From Mytilus californianus (taxonomy: Eukaryota; Mollusca; Bivalvia; Mytilida; Mytilidae): a stretch of DNA of 64,000 bases. The DNA lies in assembly GCF_021869535.1 (NCBI RefSeq), contig NW_026262668.1, positions 63,270,058 through 63,334,057 of the forward strand. Reading direction: 5' to 3'. Each line of letters begins with the position of its first letter. Positions within the stretch are counted from its first letter, which is position 1. The notes below the pieces were generated by a model. The model searched no databases. It was given only the letters and a program-made list of their open reading frames with translations, and was not told where the DNA came from. Shown in pieces: positions 32,160-45,702 of this stretch. The position numbers were made by a program, and so were the translations under genes.

Positions 32160-32545
32160 CTTACATCTAGAAATTGACAATGAAGGTCGGTTGAAAACAA
32201 AACTTTACGACAAAAGAGATGTTTTCAGCTTCCCAATTGTGAACTTTCCATTTCTATATAGCAACATTCAAGCAGCGCCTGCATACAGAGTTTATATCTC
32301 ACAGTTGATACGATATTCCAGGGCTTGCATTATCATTCCTTGATAGAGGGTTGCTGCTCACAAGGAAGCTATTAAACCAAGAGTTTCAAGTGGTGAAGTT
32401 GAAATCATCCCTTCATAAATTTTACAAACGCCATCACCAGTTGGTTGACTGTAATAGAGTATCCGTTTTACAGATGACAACAGATTATTCCAATTGTTGT
32501 AACTACAATCCTGTCCCCTTTTCCCCAAATATGACCTACTGAATT
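32160..32545 (+). mobile_element. Retroelement ORF remnant (C-terminal)
   Basis: Two overlapping frames give a degraded but recognisable protein. 32163-32340 reads LEIDNEGRLKTKLYDKRDVF, SFPIVNFPFLYSNIQAAPAY and RVYISQLIRYSRAC up to a stop. 32351-32542 reads LLTRKLLNQEFQVVKLKSSL then HKFYKRHHQLVDCNRVSVLQ. I recall this block as the end of a reverse-transcriptase ORF found in many copies in bivalves and fish. Penelope-like is my tentative assignment. A frameshift/stop makes it non-functional. Confidence 0.65.
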
Positions 32546-32870
32546 GGACTTATCACCAGGTTTGTACTAACATGAACAACACATGCCCATGTGGAGCAGG
32601 ATCTGCTTACCCTTCGGGAGCACCTGAGATCACCCCCAATTTTTGGTGGGTTTCGTGTTACTTAGTCTTTGGTTTTCTATGTTATGTTTTGTGTACTGTG
32701 TACTGATGTTTGTCTGTTTGTCCTTTCCTTTTTAGCCATGACGTTGTCACTTTATTTTCGACTAATGAGTTTGAATGTCCCTTTAGTATCCTTCCCATCT
32801 TTTTTTCAAAATCCCAATGTCAATGGACCATAACAGTACAGGGTTGGTGCAGGCAGATCCATCTTTATAG
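32546..32870 (+). mobile_element. 3' tail of the same retroelement
   Basis: It follows the ORF remnant directly: 'catgtggagcaggatctgct', 'tacccttcgggagcacctga', a T/G-rich stretch, then 'tcgactaatgagtttgaatg' and 'tccctttagtatcctt'. The last part also occurs at 3973-4140 in reverse orientation. Confidence 0.6.
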
Positions 32871-35800
32871 AAAGGTAAGGGACCAACAATAATGCACTGC
32901 ATACTCACAAGTAATCCTGTCAAAAAAATTTAACACTGAACAAAAAAACCTAATATCAAACCTTTAGATTCCAAAATCAGTAAAGTAAGTAATTACTTTT
33001 GATTAGGAAATCATAATATCTTTTAATATTTGAAATATAAATTCCTCCATCAGCACCTGGAATGTGTACTTCGATTTTAAACATAACCAAGATGGCATTC
33101 CAAATGCATTTGATAGCAGAATCAAAAGGCAGCTATTTTAGTCCACAGGAGTTGCCAGATAATCTAACAAAACTATCCATGGTATTCAATTATTTTTATT
33201 TTCTGCTAGAGTTGCCATACATATTTGAAATGAAGATAATGTACATGATGAATAATAGTATTGCAGAATAAGTTACACAGAATAAATAAATAAAGTAGGT
33301 TAATAGGTATTTACATAATATTAAACAAGTTCTCACACTGATGTTTACTCAGATAATGATTTCTATTCTTTCTATTCAAGTGTAAAATGTCAAAGAAAAT
33401 TTCACAATAGATGTAATTGATCAGGATATTTACACATCCTGGTACAGCCAACTTTGATATTTTTGAATGAATGATTGTAACTTCAGCCAATGAGTAAGTT
33501 ATAGATTACAATTATATTATCTTAGAGATGGAAACAAAGAAAGAATAATATGCAAAATTAACATACTGTCTCATACATGAAATAAATAGAGGATGTAAAA
33601 CAAAACAATATTGCTCAAGTATAAGATAATTTATTAACTAAGCACAACAAAATGATAACAAAATATTAATTGTTCAGTCAGCAAAATTATATGAGAAATA
33701 AATATCAGAAGATAAATACAGTGTAGTGTAAAAATCAATACTGTACATGAAAAATAAATTACAGAAATGAACCAGTATGGCAAGAACAGTCTACATGAAG
33801 GTTTTTCATGCTCAAAACATTTCAAGATAATGTTTAAATAATGTGTTTTGAAATAGCTGTATTCTTCAATATAAACAATGATAAAGAAGAGTTAAATGTT
33901 TCTTCAATGATAAAATGGAGTATGATTTGGTCCCTCATGCATATGTATTATGATTGTTATATAACATAAGTCTGTTTTAACATAATACTGAAATAACTTG
34001 AGCTTTAAGATATCCATATATTACCTCACATTTTTAATTTCTATTAAGATTCAATTGCATTAAGATAATTACAAATGTATTATGTGTAATCATTTGACAG
34101 TCTTTTTGTATTTGTTTGTTGAAGTTCTTTTCCCAGAATCCCTTTCTAAATATGTTAAACTTTCTTCTTCCCCTTTGCTGTCTCTTACTTGTGTTCACCA
34201 ATTTTGAAAAAAGTAATCTTCATTTTCAAATTTTCAAAACTGGACTTTGCGGACTGATGTTTAGGCATACGAAATATATACATATAGAACTTATATTACA
34301 CTAATAAATATGTATATACCTGTTCTAAATTAAGTTTTAAGCCTGTGCTTAAAAATTCAGAATAAACCTAGCTGAATTCAGTTCTTTTGTGACAATTCCT
34401 ATTTATGAGTATATCATTTGCACCAAATTATATTTTTCAAAGGTATCAATTGCATCAGAATTTCAGAATTCATATGCACCAAATTACCTGTATGAGTATT
34501 TGTCAATCAACTTACCTACCTTTAACTCTTATATATAAAAAAAGTCCCGAATAAATCATGATAGCTTATACAAAATAGAATATGGAATTAACAGGACTAT
34601 TATCGCATAAAGACGAATGGAGAAATAAGGTGATGTTGAAAAACAAAAGAATACAAGGTCACAATAAATGGTTTCCAAGAGACCATCAATGATCATTTGC
34701 TAGGTTTTGTCCAATTTTAATGGAGGGGACTGTCTAAGGTTTTCCCACGGTTGTGTACTTTATAGTACTTTAATTAAATCACACAGTACAAAAGTAACAG
34801 CTGCAATTCAGGAAAAAGTTGGTTGAAAAAAAGTTACAAAAATCAGTCTTCAAGCAAGTGTAAACTGTCCGTCCTTATAGTGTGTTGAGGCTCAATGTTT
34901 TCAATGACAATAAGATTTTATATAAGAAGTGACACATATGATACTCGATATTTTGCAAACTAGTGACACACACATAGCATTGGTGCAAATGAGTTCTGGC
35001 ACAAAAGGATACATTTTTGATGCAAAAAGATTTCTCCCCTGAATTCATTCTGCTGTTGGGAGGTTACTCATTATTTTCTCACAGCCTCACAGTCTATATG
35101 TTACGAAATAAGGTAGAAGAAAAATAAAAGGGATGGAATTAAACTGTAAGATTAAATCAAGGACAAAACAAAAATACACAAAATTTATTAATAATTAACC
35201 AAAAGATATTGCTGATTGAGATTAAATGTTTCCCACTGATTTTTGATATTTGAATATTAATGATTACAAACAAAAGGTCAAATTGGTAACACATGTTCTG
35301 CAACTTACCCAATAGTTAATAGTAAAATAAAAAATTTCAGCACCAACTCAATTACTAGACAAAACATGAGGTAATATAAGAGCACTCATTTAAAATATGC
35401 TTGTAAACAGAAGTATACAAGTATTTCTATTTCATTATGTGGGGAAAAAAATAAACTTACCCTTTGTGGCTTTGTGGTTTAATTACTAACAATACAAATG
35501 TTTATTACAAAATGTGATGAGTTTCAATACTGTGTATACAAAAACAATATATATAAAAATATTTGATTTAAACAGCTTGTTTTGTTTCATTTGGCACAAT
35601 ATTAATTGATGTAACAACATTATGTGAAGGAAGACAGGATCTATGTACAGAGACAGTATTGTTTGTCAATCGTATATATTGCAAAAATATTGGTCCTCCA
35701 GTACCTAACACTACTATAATACAAAATCATCAGCACTGAAGAAATCTTTTAAGCACACTACTATAAAGGCATGTGAACAAATAACTTACAAATAACATAT

Positions 35801-36212
35801 CAAGTCATAACAAAGTTTAATACTGAAGAAAGAAGGCTTATTTTTCCTCTACAGTTGAATAAAAAACAACTATATCTAGTCAGTATTTGAGGAATATTTA
35901 GATTATGCTTCTTCTCGTAAATCATGAGTCTTGTCAAGGCAGACATAATTTTTCTTTAAGTAATTATGACATTCAGTGGTTACATCATATAAATGTTTGT
36001 CATGAAAATTCTCTGGGTCTGTAACAATTTGCTGTCAATTAAAGTCCCTGACTGGGCTAATGTTAACTTGTTTGTACTTTTATGTAACAATTTTTAATAG
36101 TACATACTCTGTCATGACATATATATTGTAAGATTAATAATATCACTGTAACAATAAATTGTTGATTTCATCAATAAATAGAGAAAAATAGTATCTATTG
36201 TGTGTATCGGTG
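32871..36212 (-). other. Downstream region / probable 3' UTR of CDK5RAP2-like gene
   Basis: About 3.3 kb of AT-rich DNA beyond the stop codon at 36213. On the - strand there are several AATAAA signals (tttatt on the + strand, for example near 35180, 35497 and 33626), so the transcript end cannot be fixed. A 69-codon + frame at 33062-33271 has no recognisable domain. No repeat family was identified with confidence. Confidence 0.4.
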
Positions 36213-36361
36213 TCACCGTGAGGAAAAGTTGTCAATGCTTGATTCGATATCATCAACATCTATATTCACATTTTTCAATAGGTTTTCTTTCTCCTGTTGA
36301 AACTCTGAAACTTTTTCAAAATTTGTCCTTGCTTTTGCCATCACCTTTGTTGTCCTTTTCA
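36213..36361 (-). CDS. CDK5RAP2: CDK5RAP2-like last exon
   Basis: Acceptor ttttttttgtag before 36361, stop TGA at 36213-36215. Encodes KRTTKVMAKARTNFEKVSEF, QQEKENLLKNVNIDVDDIES then SIDNFSSR. Residues 2093-2140. Confidence 0.8.
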
Positions 36362-39300
36362 CTACAAAAAAAAAGGAATACAAATTTTGATCAGATGCCC
36401 ATGACTCATAATCTTATGTAAAGTAAGGAATAGGCAGGAGAACAGTTATTTCGAAGTGAATTTCTTTTAGACGATAAATGCAATTAAAAAATTGCACCTG
36501 CTCTGTCCTAATAAGATTTTTACAGTGTAGTGTACTACTTTTGGGACAAATTATATTCAAATTATAGACAGGTCTATTTGCTTTAACTCAAAATATGGAC
36601 AATTTCAAGTTAAGGATATAATTCAGTTTGATTGCTTCAGACCTGCCAACTATCCCGATTTATGGGGATATCCCCATGAGAGGTGTTGACATGAATTTTC
36701 AAATTCTTTATTATATAAACTGAACACCTCAAAACAGGCATTCAAATGGGTTAAAAGGGTATTTAAGCACATACATACTCATTCAAACAATATAGTATTT
36801 GATTAAAAAAACTTATGACAATACAAGAGGAGCATTAGGTCCTATGGCACTTAAAATCCCCTATGGAGATATTGAAAAGTTGGCAGGTAAGCAGTGCTTC
36901 AGGCATACTAATTTTTGACATTTTCAAACTGGGCCAAATCACTACTTTACCTTAAAATTCATGCCCCAAATTTTTTTACATGTAGAAATATTTTATGCAT
37001 AAAATATAAAATAATAAATTTGGAATGTGTATGAAGAAAATTTGCAAGTTTTACACTGTCCACGCTAGGGACTATATTTGTAGACAACAAAATCAAAGGA
37101 CGATAACTGTGTCCATGGACCAATAGATAGTTTTGCAACTTAATAAATAAATTGTCATCATTTGGGACAACTAAAAACCTTTCCCTTACATTTTTTCATA
37201 AATAAACACACAAAAAATGAATAGAAGTATATATAAATATTTAAAGGAAAATTCAAAATTAAGGCAGCTTATCTTGGATCAATTTCCTTAATAAAGCCAT
37301 TTTTAAATCATATAATCTATCTAAAGTACTGTTACAAGCTTGGAAAAATAGTTAAATATTAGAAAGAAGACACACAGAAGAGTAAATCTGATTCAAATTA
37401 ATGTTAAATTCACACTTTTTTGTTACAGCATATCCAGTCATAAGGTAAAATTGTTTCCAAAATGTATTTCAGCTACAGGTCTATTACAATGGGTAAGAAA
37501 TAAACAACTTTAGTCAATTTGATTCCTTTGTATTAAAGGGAATACAGGGTTACACCTAGTTAGATCTTAGCTGTTACAAAGGAAAATCATTATTTTTTTA
37601 AAACAACAAGCATGGCAATTTGATCAACTTATTTATCTTTGAAATGATCCTGTTCAAAACAGAAGAAGTAACATGGAATAAAATTGTCAAGATCATGCAC
37701 TCTTGATTGAAAAAGAATTCATTGTAGATTTTAGTTTACTTTGGAACTGCTTAGATTGTGTAATTTTTCTCGGAAATTAATTTTGTACTAAAATCTCTAG
37801 CTGTCCCTAATATTATATCTATTCTTAAATTATCATTGATAGCTGTTTCAGCTTTAAATATCATTTATTAGAAGCACTTCCTTTGTTTTGGACACAACAC
37901 TTTATTTGAAATCAGCATAAACTATCTATCATGAAGGAATCTATAGATATCTCTCATATTCTAAGTATATAAATATATATATGTAAGATTGAAAATCTAT
38001 TAAGCAATTCTTCTTTCATTTATCTGGATAAGCAAACTAAAAAAATCACATCAATGTTAGAAATAATAGGTTTCAGCAAGTGAAAATGACTTACACATTG
38101 TGATAAACTGAAATAAAGTGTTTAAGTTATAGGTTTTACAGAGAAAAGATAGAGAGAAGAAAAGTGTACATTTAAAGGAAAAAGATTTCTTGTGGAGTGG
38201 TTTTTCAAGATTTTTTGTGGATGAACCAACCATGCAAACATATTGTTGTACTGTCCACTAACAATCAGACCATTTAGTATTTTGTCATCTGGAAAGGAAG
38301 ATTCCATCAATAACAAATTTCATTCATACATGAAAGAGATACAAAAATCAACAACATGCATCATTATTCAAATTACAGAAAATATTGCTTAAAATAAAAG
38401 ATTTTATCATATACATCCTAGAAAAATGCAATATTTCAAAATGTATTTGCAGAATTTTAAATCATACTAATTCCTTACAAAACCTACATTTTAATGTTGA
38501 AAAGAAAATCTATCTTTCCTTTTTTTAATTTTATTACCCTAAAGTAAGATTGCATATGCATTGCACAGTAATGGTGTACTTACATTGTTTATATATAATA
38601 TCCTCCATAGTCTGCTTCTGTCTATTGGAGGCATGAAGTCTTTCTTCAGCATCATGAACAAGTTTCGACATCAGCTCATACTTGGTTCTAGTAGCATACA
38701 ATTCATTTCTTAAGGCATCATTCTAAAAGAATAAAAAAAATAATGTTTCTCAAACAATAGTTGACTTACTTCAAAAATTAAAGTACACAAATGTAAAGTT
38801 TAAATAGTTAATCCCTATTTCTAACATTGCTCTTTTACAAATTAACAGAATTTTAAAATCTTGTACCACACATTTGTTAGAATTATCCAAAGCTAGGGCT
38901 AAGTTCCAACATTATGAAGTCAACTGGATATCCATCTTTATTTTAAAAAGACATGTTAAATTCATTTTCAAATATTTCCTGTATTTATTACTGAGCAATT
39001 TTGTTTATTGTTACCAATGTTTTAAACCTGGGAAAACTCTCTTACTAAAGTATAAAACAAAAAAAAACAGCAAGTTTTATACTTAGGGTAACAATCTGAT
39101 ACAAAAAACCTTAGCTTTTTTTCAACAATAATAAAACCCTACTTTAAGATCAAATTTGGGTGGACCCTTCAGCATTTACATTACTTTAAAAAGAGATTAC
39201 AAGTACCTCAGTCATAAGCTTCTGTCCAGATGTATCCCCTTTTGGTAATGTAGTAGTCCAGAAACATGTTATCAATGACTTCTCCTCATTCAAACAAATC

Positions 39301-42300
39301 TTCATGTTCTCTACACTAAGTGACAATTCCTTAAGGGTACTGTATTCTATACTCTGAAAGAAAAAAAAACAACATGATCTCATTTAACAGTCAAATTTTG
39401 TACACAAAATACTATTACTTTAACAACCTTCCCTGAATACTATGCAGTATTATAAACAAACTATCTTCTAAGCAAATGCTGGCAAAGAACAAGATGGTAT
39501 TGAGGGCATTGTTTAGCTCAAATAAGGGAACATTCTAAATAAATCAATCTTTAAGATGATAAGGTAATACCAAATAAAGAGTTGGATTTTCATGTGCAAT
39601 CCAACATTTATGTAAATGAGGAGAATATAAAAATTTTGGTATTTTTGAAAGAAATAAATTTCAATCCTTTTTCACTAAGAAAACTTGAATGTGAATGTTT
39701 TCTTGTTATTTCCAAAGCAGTAAGATAAAGAAGGGTTAAAATTTTAATAATACTTTTTTTAATCAGGCTTTAATACTACAAATTTCACATAGAATAGTTG
39801 TGATACAACTTTTAATACAAAATAAATACTTTTTGTCACCTCACATCAAAAATGACGAAGAAATGACCCCTCAAGTATGCATTATTTGTTTCGTAACATC
39901 ATTTTGGTCAAATTTTCAATTTTCACTCCTGATCCAGATAATTTTAGTGTCTAGGGATTCAATATAAACATTGGCAACTTTTGGCTACAGATCATTTTGG
40001 ATCCTAGATTGCAGCCAAGAGTTTCCTAAAAGCTTTGAGTTCCGAAAAATGCACAAAATCATTGTTTATTGACAAAATGTCCAAAATGTGCTTAATATGA
40101 AGACAAGAATGTACTCTAATGAAGAGATTTGTTTAACCTAGAAGTCAGGCTTTTGAAATAGATCCATTTAAGAACCAAATTATGGCCATTTTGAAATTTT
40201 ATGATAAAGTTGAAATTCAAGGTCATATTTGGCCTAAAGTGAACCTTGTCCTTTAATATTGCATGGCATTTTCTTATTTCTGTACTTTAGCTATATTTTG
40301 AGCCAAATATAGTCCTTAATATCAATATCAATTGTCCTTTGTGGTACATGTATATTACTTATTTTATATTATAATGAATAATGATTTCATATCTGCAGAG
40401 AAAATCATTTTTTTCATATAGAAATCAGAAGTGTGGCTTTTCTATTTTTCATTCATGTCCTTTTTGCTATTTCTTCTTTTCCTGTCATTTTTCCTAATTT
40501 GCAGAAAAACAAACTGCAATAATTCATGTGATTATATTCTTAATTGAAAATTTCTTTGCTATAGGTATATTCTTAAAAAAATTACAGAGAAGAATAACTT
40601 TCAATTTCCATAATATATTAGCATAAACTAGCACTTCTGTTGAACCAGCAATCAAACGTACAAACTTGTAGATTGCACCATGTATATATAGCTTAACTTA
40701 TACATCCACCAATCATGCTACATAGGTACATATATGTAGGACTCTTAAGTGCGATGGGGACGCTAAAGTGCGATGGTCACGCTAAAGTGCGATGGTCTGC
40801 GCTAAAGTGCGATGCCTCTGTACGCTAAAGTCCGATGGTCCGCGAAAGTATAGACGTAAGAAACGTAGTTGGATTATGACGTTAACAGTCGTTTATACAA
40901 ACCAAAAATGAATATGCCGGAAGATAAATTAAGAATATTTGATTAACAACTTTTAAATCATATGTCCATGACTTAATTTCAGACCTAACCGTGCTTTGTC
41001 GGCTGAAGCAAATGTGTTTTTTGGGGTAAGAAGGCCTTGTGTCCTGCAGTCGACCATTTTACTATATAGATACAAAATAGTATACGCATAGGTATCCTGT
41101 ATCCTGCTTCTATTGGAAGCGAACGGATACATTTAAATCATATGATTTGTTTACGTTGCAGTTTACCTTGCTGTCCCCATTAAAATATTGTCAGTCGATT
41201 TTATTGAAAAGTAACGTCGGTAAAATAAAGGTATATGTTTTTTAAGCGTAAATTATAAATTGTCGGCTAAAACATAGCTTGTTCAGTGTAGGAAAATATG
41301 ACATGTATTTGTGAAAAAAAGGAGAAAGCTCGGCGAATATCGCATTTTTCTCGCATTTAAGCTTGAAGTCTTGTATCAATAAATGCTAACTTACTTATTC
41401 CGACAATGAAAGCATTTTGTATTTGTAATTTATAATGACTTACAATGTAGATCTACCTAATAAAAGATTCATAAAAGCATCATTCAGCGACAAGCTACAC
41501 CAATTATCCAAATATTTTATACCAAAGAAATTGTTAAAAAATCATTTAACAAGAAATACAGTATTTTGTGACACATAAATTACTTTTTTAGCAATGATTA
41601 CGTGGTCGGTCTTCTAAATTTAGAAACAATCACTTTATAGCCTACCGGTCAATCATAAAGCCTATTACATATGTTATACCTTAGCATACTAGCTTTTGCA
41701 AAAAGACTTGTTTTTAACATCCATGCACTTTACTGAATGTTTTAAGCCCTCGAACCTTACCCTATTGTTCCATCGCACTTTAGCGTGAAATACCATTGTA
41801 CTTTAGCAAACAAACAACCATCGCACTTTAGCGTAAGACACCATCGTACTTTAGCGTAGACCATCGCACTTTAGCGTGACCATCGCACTTTAGAGTACCA
41901 TCGCACTTTAGAGTCCTACATATATAATACCACTATATTCATATCATGCATTAGTTACCACCATCAGTATCAGATAATTTTACAGCCATTCCCAAGTAAT
42001 TCAATAATGTACTATTAAAAGCTTGTTTTATTCAACTCAAAATCTAATCATTCTGATTTTTTTCCCTAGAACTCTAATTAAGGGGATACTTAGGAGGCAA
42101 ATATCATCAAACATGCAAACTTCCATTCAAGGTCTCACAAACATTGTTGAAACAGTTTTTTTTTACATTGTCATATAAACCTCATACTGTTTTATATCTT
42201 TTCAAATAATCTTCAGAAATTGTATTAAAAATCTCTTGCCAAAATTATCTTGTTAAAATTCTATGAATTAATTTTTTGTAATAAAAATATATTTTGTATC

Positions 42301-45300
42301 ATTTCACATACAATTAAAAAAAAAAATCTCAGTTTTTGAATAATTTATCATAGTTTCATATGTTAGAAGATATTATCATAAAAAAAATTTCATTTAATTT
42401 TCTCAACTTTCCTATGTATGCTTTATATTACAGTAATTAAACAGAATTTCTTTCAATTGATATAAAATCTATTTTTTTATAAAAACGCTTAAAAAAAAAT
42501 TGGAAATGAAACATACATAAATATATGGAGATAGATCAGTATATAACAATTGTATAACCTGATTATTTTGTTAAGGAAATGAAACAGTAAATTTTCAATG
42601 GTCTAATAAGGAGACAGGCCATTGCCAAAATATTTCAGGGTCTCATACCATAAAGGGATATAAAGCTTAACAACAACTCATTTATTCCGACTAGTCTATT
42701 CATTTAGTTTTAATTAAATGAAATAAACAGACATACAAGGCGAACCAAAATATACCATACTTGACTGTATACCAAAATATAAGACTCATACAACATGCAA
42801 GGAAGCAAGATACCATATTGACATTAATTATCTAAATGTATAATATTAACATGCAAATATATATAATTCTACCTTTATGATCTGGAAATTAAACATAATA
42901 TTTTCCAATGATTAAAAGCTTTCTATGCACTATTTTTTTGAAAAAGCAAGAATATATCATAAATAGTATTTTGACTAAATATTGTCATGTTTTCAATAAT
43001 ATAATGTGTTGATGATTTATTATGAAATTATAGTTTTAAAAATTCAAAATATGATTTCGAGTGAGTATGGAAAAATATAAATTTCTTATTTTTTCTTTAC
43101 CACTTTGAAATAATAAGTACATTGCAAATGTAAGATATCAGATTCCATGAAAATGTTAATTGATTCAATACTTATAAAAAATACAAGAGTGCTTTTGCTT
43201 TAATATCCAAGAACAGCACCAGGACAAAATGCCATTCCCCTTATGATTTGTTATTGTTTGATATGCGGAAAATGTTGGTTGAGACCACCCAATTTTCGCA
43301 TAGGCCTTTATAACCATCTAAGATTGATTGATTGATTGTTGGTTGCTTAACATCCAGTGGCAAATATTTCATGCATATTCAGGACCAGAACAAATTAACA
43401 ATAAATACAATAGGTAGGTTCTGTAATTGGGGCGTCCAGGATTAAGGTCGGAGAAAATTAGACTGCCACAGGAAATTAGGGTATATTGGATAGGGACAGA
43501 AATTTAGCCTTGCAACAGGTCACCTACAGACCCCTCAAAGAGTTGTTGCAAGGGTTCTTAACGTGCAAAGAGCGTGGCACACTCTATACACATGGCATCG
43601 GATTTAACGTCCCCATTCTGACCGGACGTGGCTGCAAATTTGTACATCCCGCACAGCCAAACGGACGCCCCACTTTAGCAAGGGTTTTACTGCCGGTCGG
43701 AGGAAGACCAATGGTGACCATACTTCTTTCCCCCAGTCACCCTTGTAACCATCTAAGATGTGTCCACTGAAAAAACACTCCTTGAACTTATAGTTGCTTT
43801 GAACAGATATAGAACTTAAGCAGTCATTCATGTGTAAAATGTACTTGAGGGTGGCTTTTTTCATGGAATTTTTTAAAAATCCTAATTTTTTTTTATCTTG
43901 AAACAAATCCTTACACGAGTCATAAAATATAATTTCATGTGACCCGATTTCAGCATTGACCTTCTTAAATATCAAAATTGTGTGCACTCCATTATAACTA
44001 ATAAGCTTCGATCCAGACCTTGCCATAAAACTTAACCAGACATTCCACATAAAATAAAGACAGCTAAGACCCAATTTTTGTATGCACCATTTTTTTTTTA
44101 ATCCAAGAGATATGTAAACTCACAAAATTTAATTCCTCTATGGTTTGAAGTGTCTAAAATTTTGACCTCAACAATAAACCTGACTTACACCATTTGTTAT
44201 ATAAAGAGATGAGTTTTTACATTTTTTGAAACTATAAATTTCTAGGCAGCTGCTTTTTTAAATATCAAATAAACTGTAACAATACAGACTCATGTTTATG
44301 ACATACCTCTGATACAGGAGCAGTTTTAAACATCTTTAATCTTTCTTGAATTCTTGCTTCAACACCATTCAGCACTATTAAACTTTCATAATTTTCTTTC
44401 TTAAGTTTTTCATAATCATCAAGCTTGCCTACAGCAAACAGATTTCTCAAATCAGAGTCTACTGTTTGTTGGAAGGTGAAATCTGAAAGTAAAGATAAAT
44501 GGTTGGAATATCACAAACTGACAACTTTAATTCTTTTTTTTTTATCCATGATGTAAAAATGTTATTTAATTTATTTTGGTTGACAAAACAATCTAGTGGT
44601 GATCTATCATTATAAAAGAATTGACATAAAAACAAATATATGAAAAATTGCTTCAAAAGCAGTTCTATACATTGTATACATAACCTGGAAAAATCCAGTC
44701 AATAAATGACCTCCTACAAAAGTAGTTACACTTTTTGGCATATTTCCCTTAAAATTTGACAATAAAAAAAGAGACAGGAAAACTAATTTCGCAGTCATGC
44801 TTTTGAATTACTATTGAATACCGAAAATAACACTGTCAATTTTGATTCTTCAACTGCACAACTTTACCTGCTAATTTACTTGGAGGGTCATCAACATAAT
44901 ATGACAGGTTTCCTTCTGGTTTCCTTTCCTTGTGTATTATTTCAGTGAGTGACCTATGTAAAGGACCTATAGGCAGGGAATGAGTTGATGTAACGGTATC
45001 ATGTTTTCTGTCAAATGAAGTACCTGGCCATGTGTGGATGTCAAGACTTTGTGCAGCTGTTGGTTAAATCACACAATTACAAAATTATTAAAAGCAAAAT
45101 GCTTGTAAGGTTGATCACTTTTGCATATCTAAATATTTGTCAAGTTTTTTCTCTCTCATGAAATTGGCATTCAACTAAATTCAATAGGACAATAAGCATT
45201 TATATTTCAAGTCCCATCCATAAAAGATCAACCATACAATCATATCAGCTTGGTTATATAGCACACACTTTATTATACATTGTAGTAAGAGTAAGTTTCA

Positions 45301-45671
45301 AAAGTTAGATTATAGTTTTAGAGAAAAGCCACCATTATGTGCAATATTATCAGTGCATTTTTCTTATGGCTCACACTTTATGAAGTTTTAAATTTAAAAA
45401 AAAAATAAGCAAATAATTACCAAAAAGCAATGATTTAAGAAAAACTTTTGTCTTAATATATTAAACAAAGTATTAAACTATTAAAACATGTACATCCTTA
45501 CCAAAATGATCCTCACTAACACTAGAGCTCTGTGAGAGACTGGCAACACTACTTAGTTGACTGCTCTGTGAGTTTTCATGCTGAACTCTTGGTTTCTCAG
45601 GACTGGGCTGACCATCTGTTGCATCAGTTCCAGTGGTAGTGCCTATTTAATATCATTTAGATTTGCATTCA

Positions 45672-45702
<31 letters not shown>

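Noticed and set aside
33062-33271. 69-codon + frame starting MCTSILNITKMAFQ
   Set aside because: No domain, no convincing splice sites or partner exon; AT-rich DNA gives such frames by chance.
43486-44074. 94-codon + ORF and 156-codon - ORF
   Set aside because: Largely within a dispersed repeat in an intron; no conserved domain. Open frames are inherited from the repeat.
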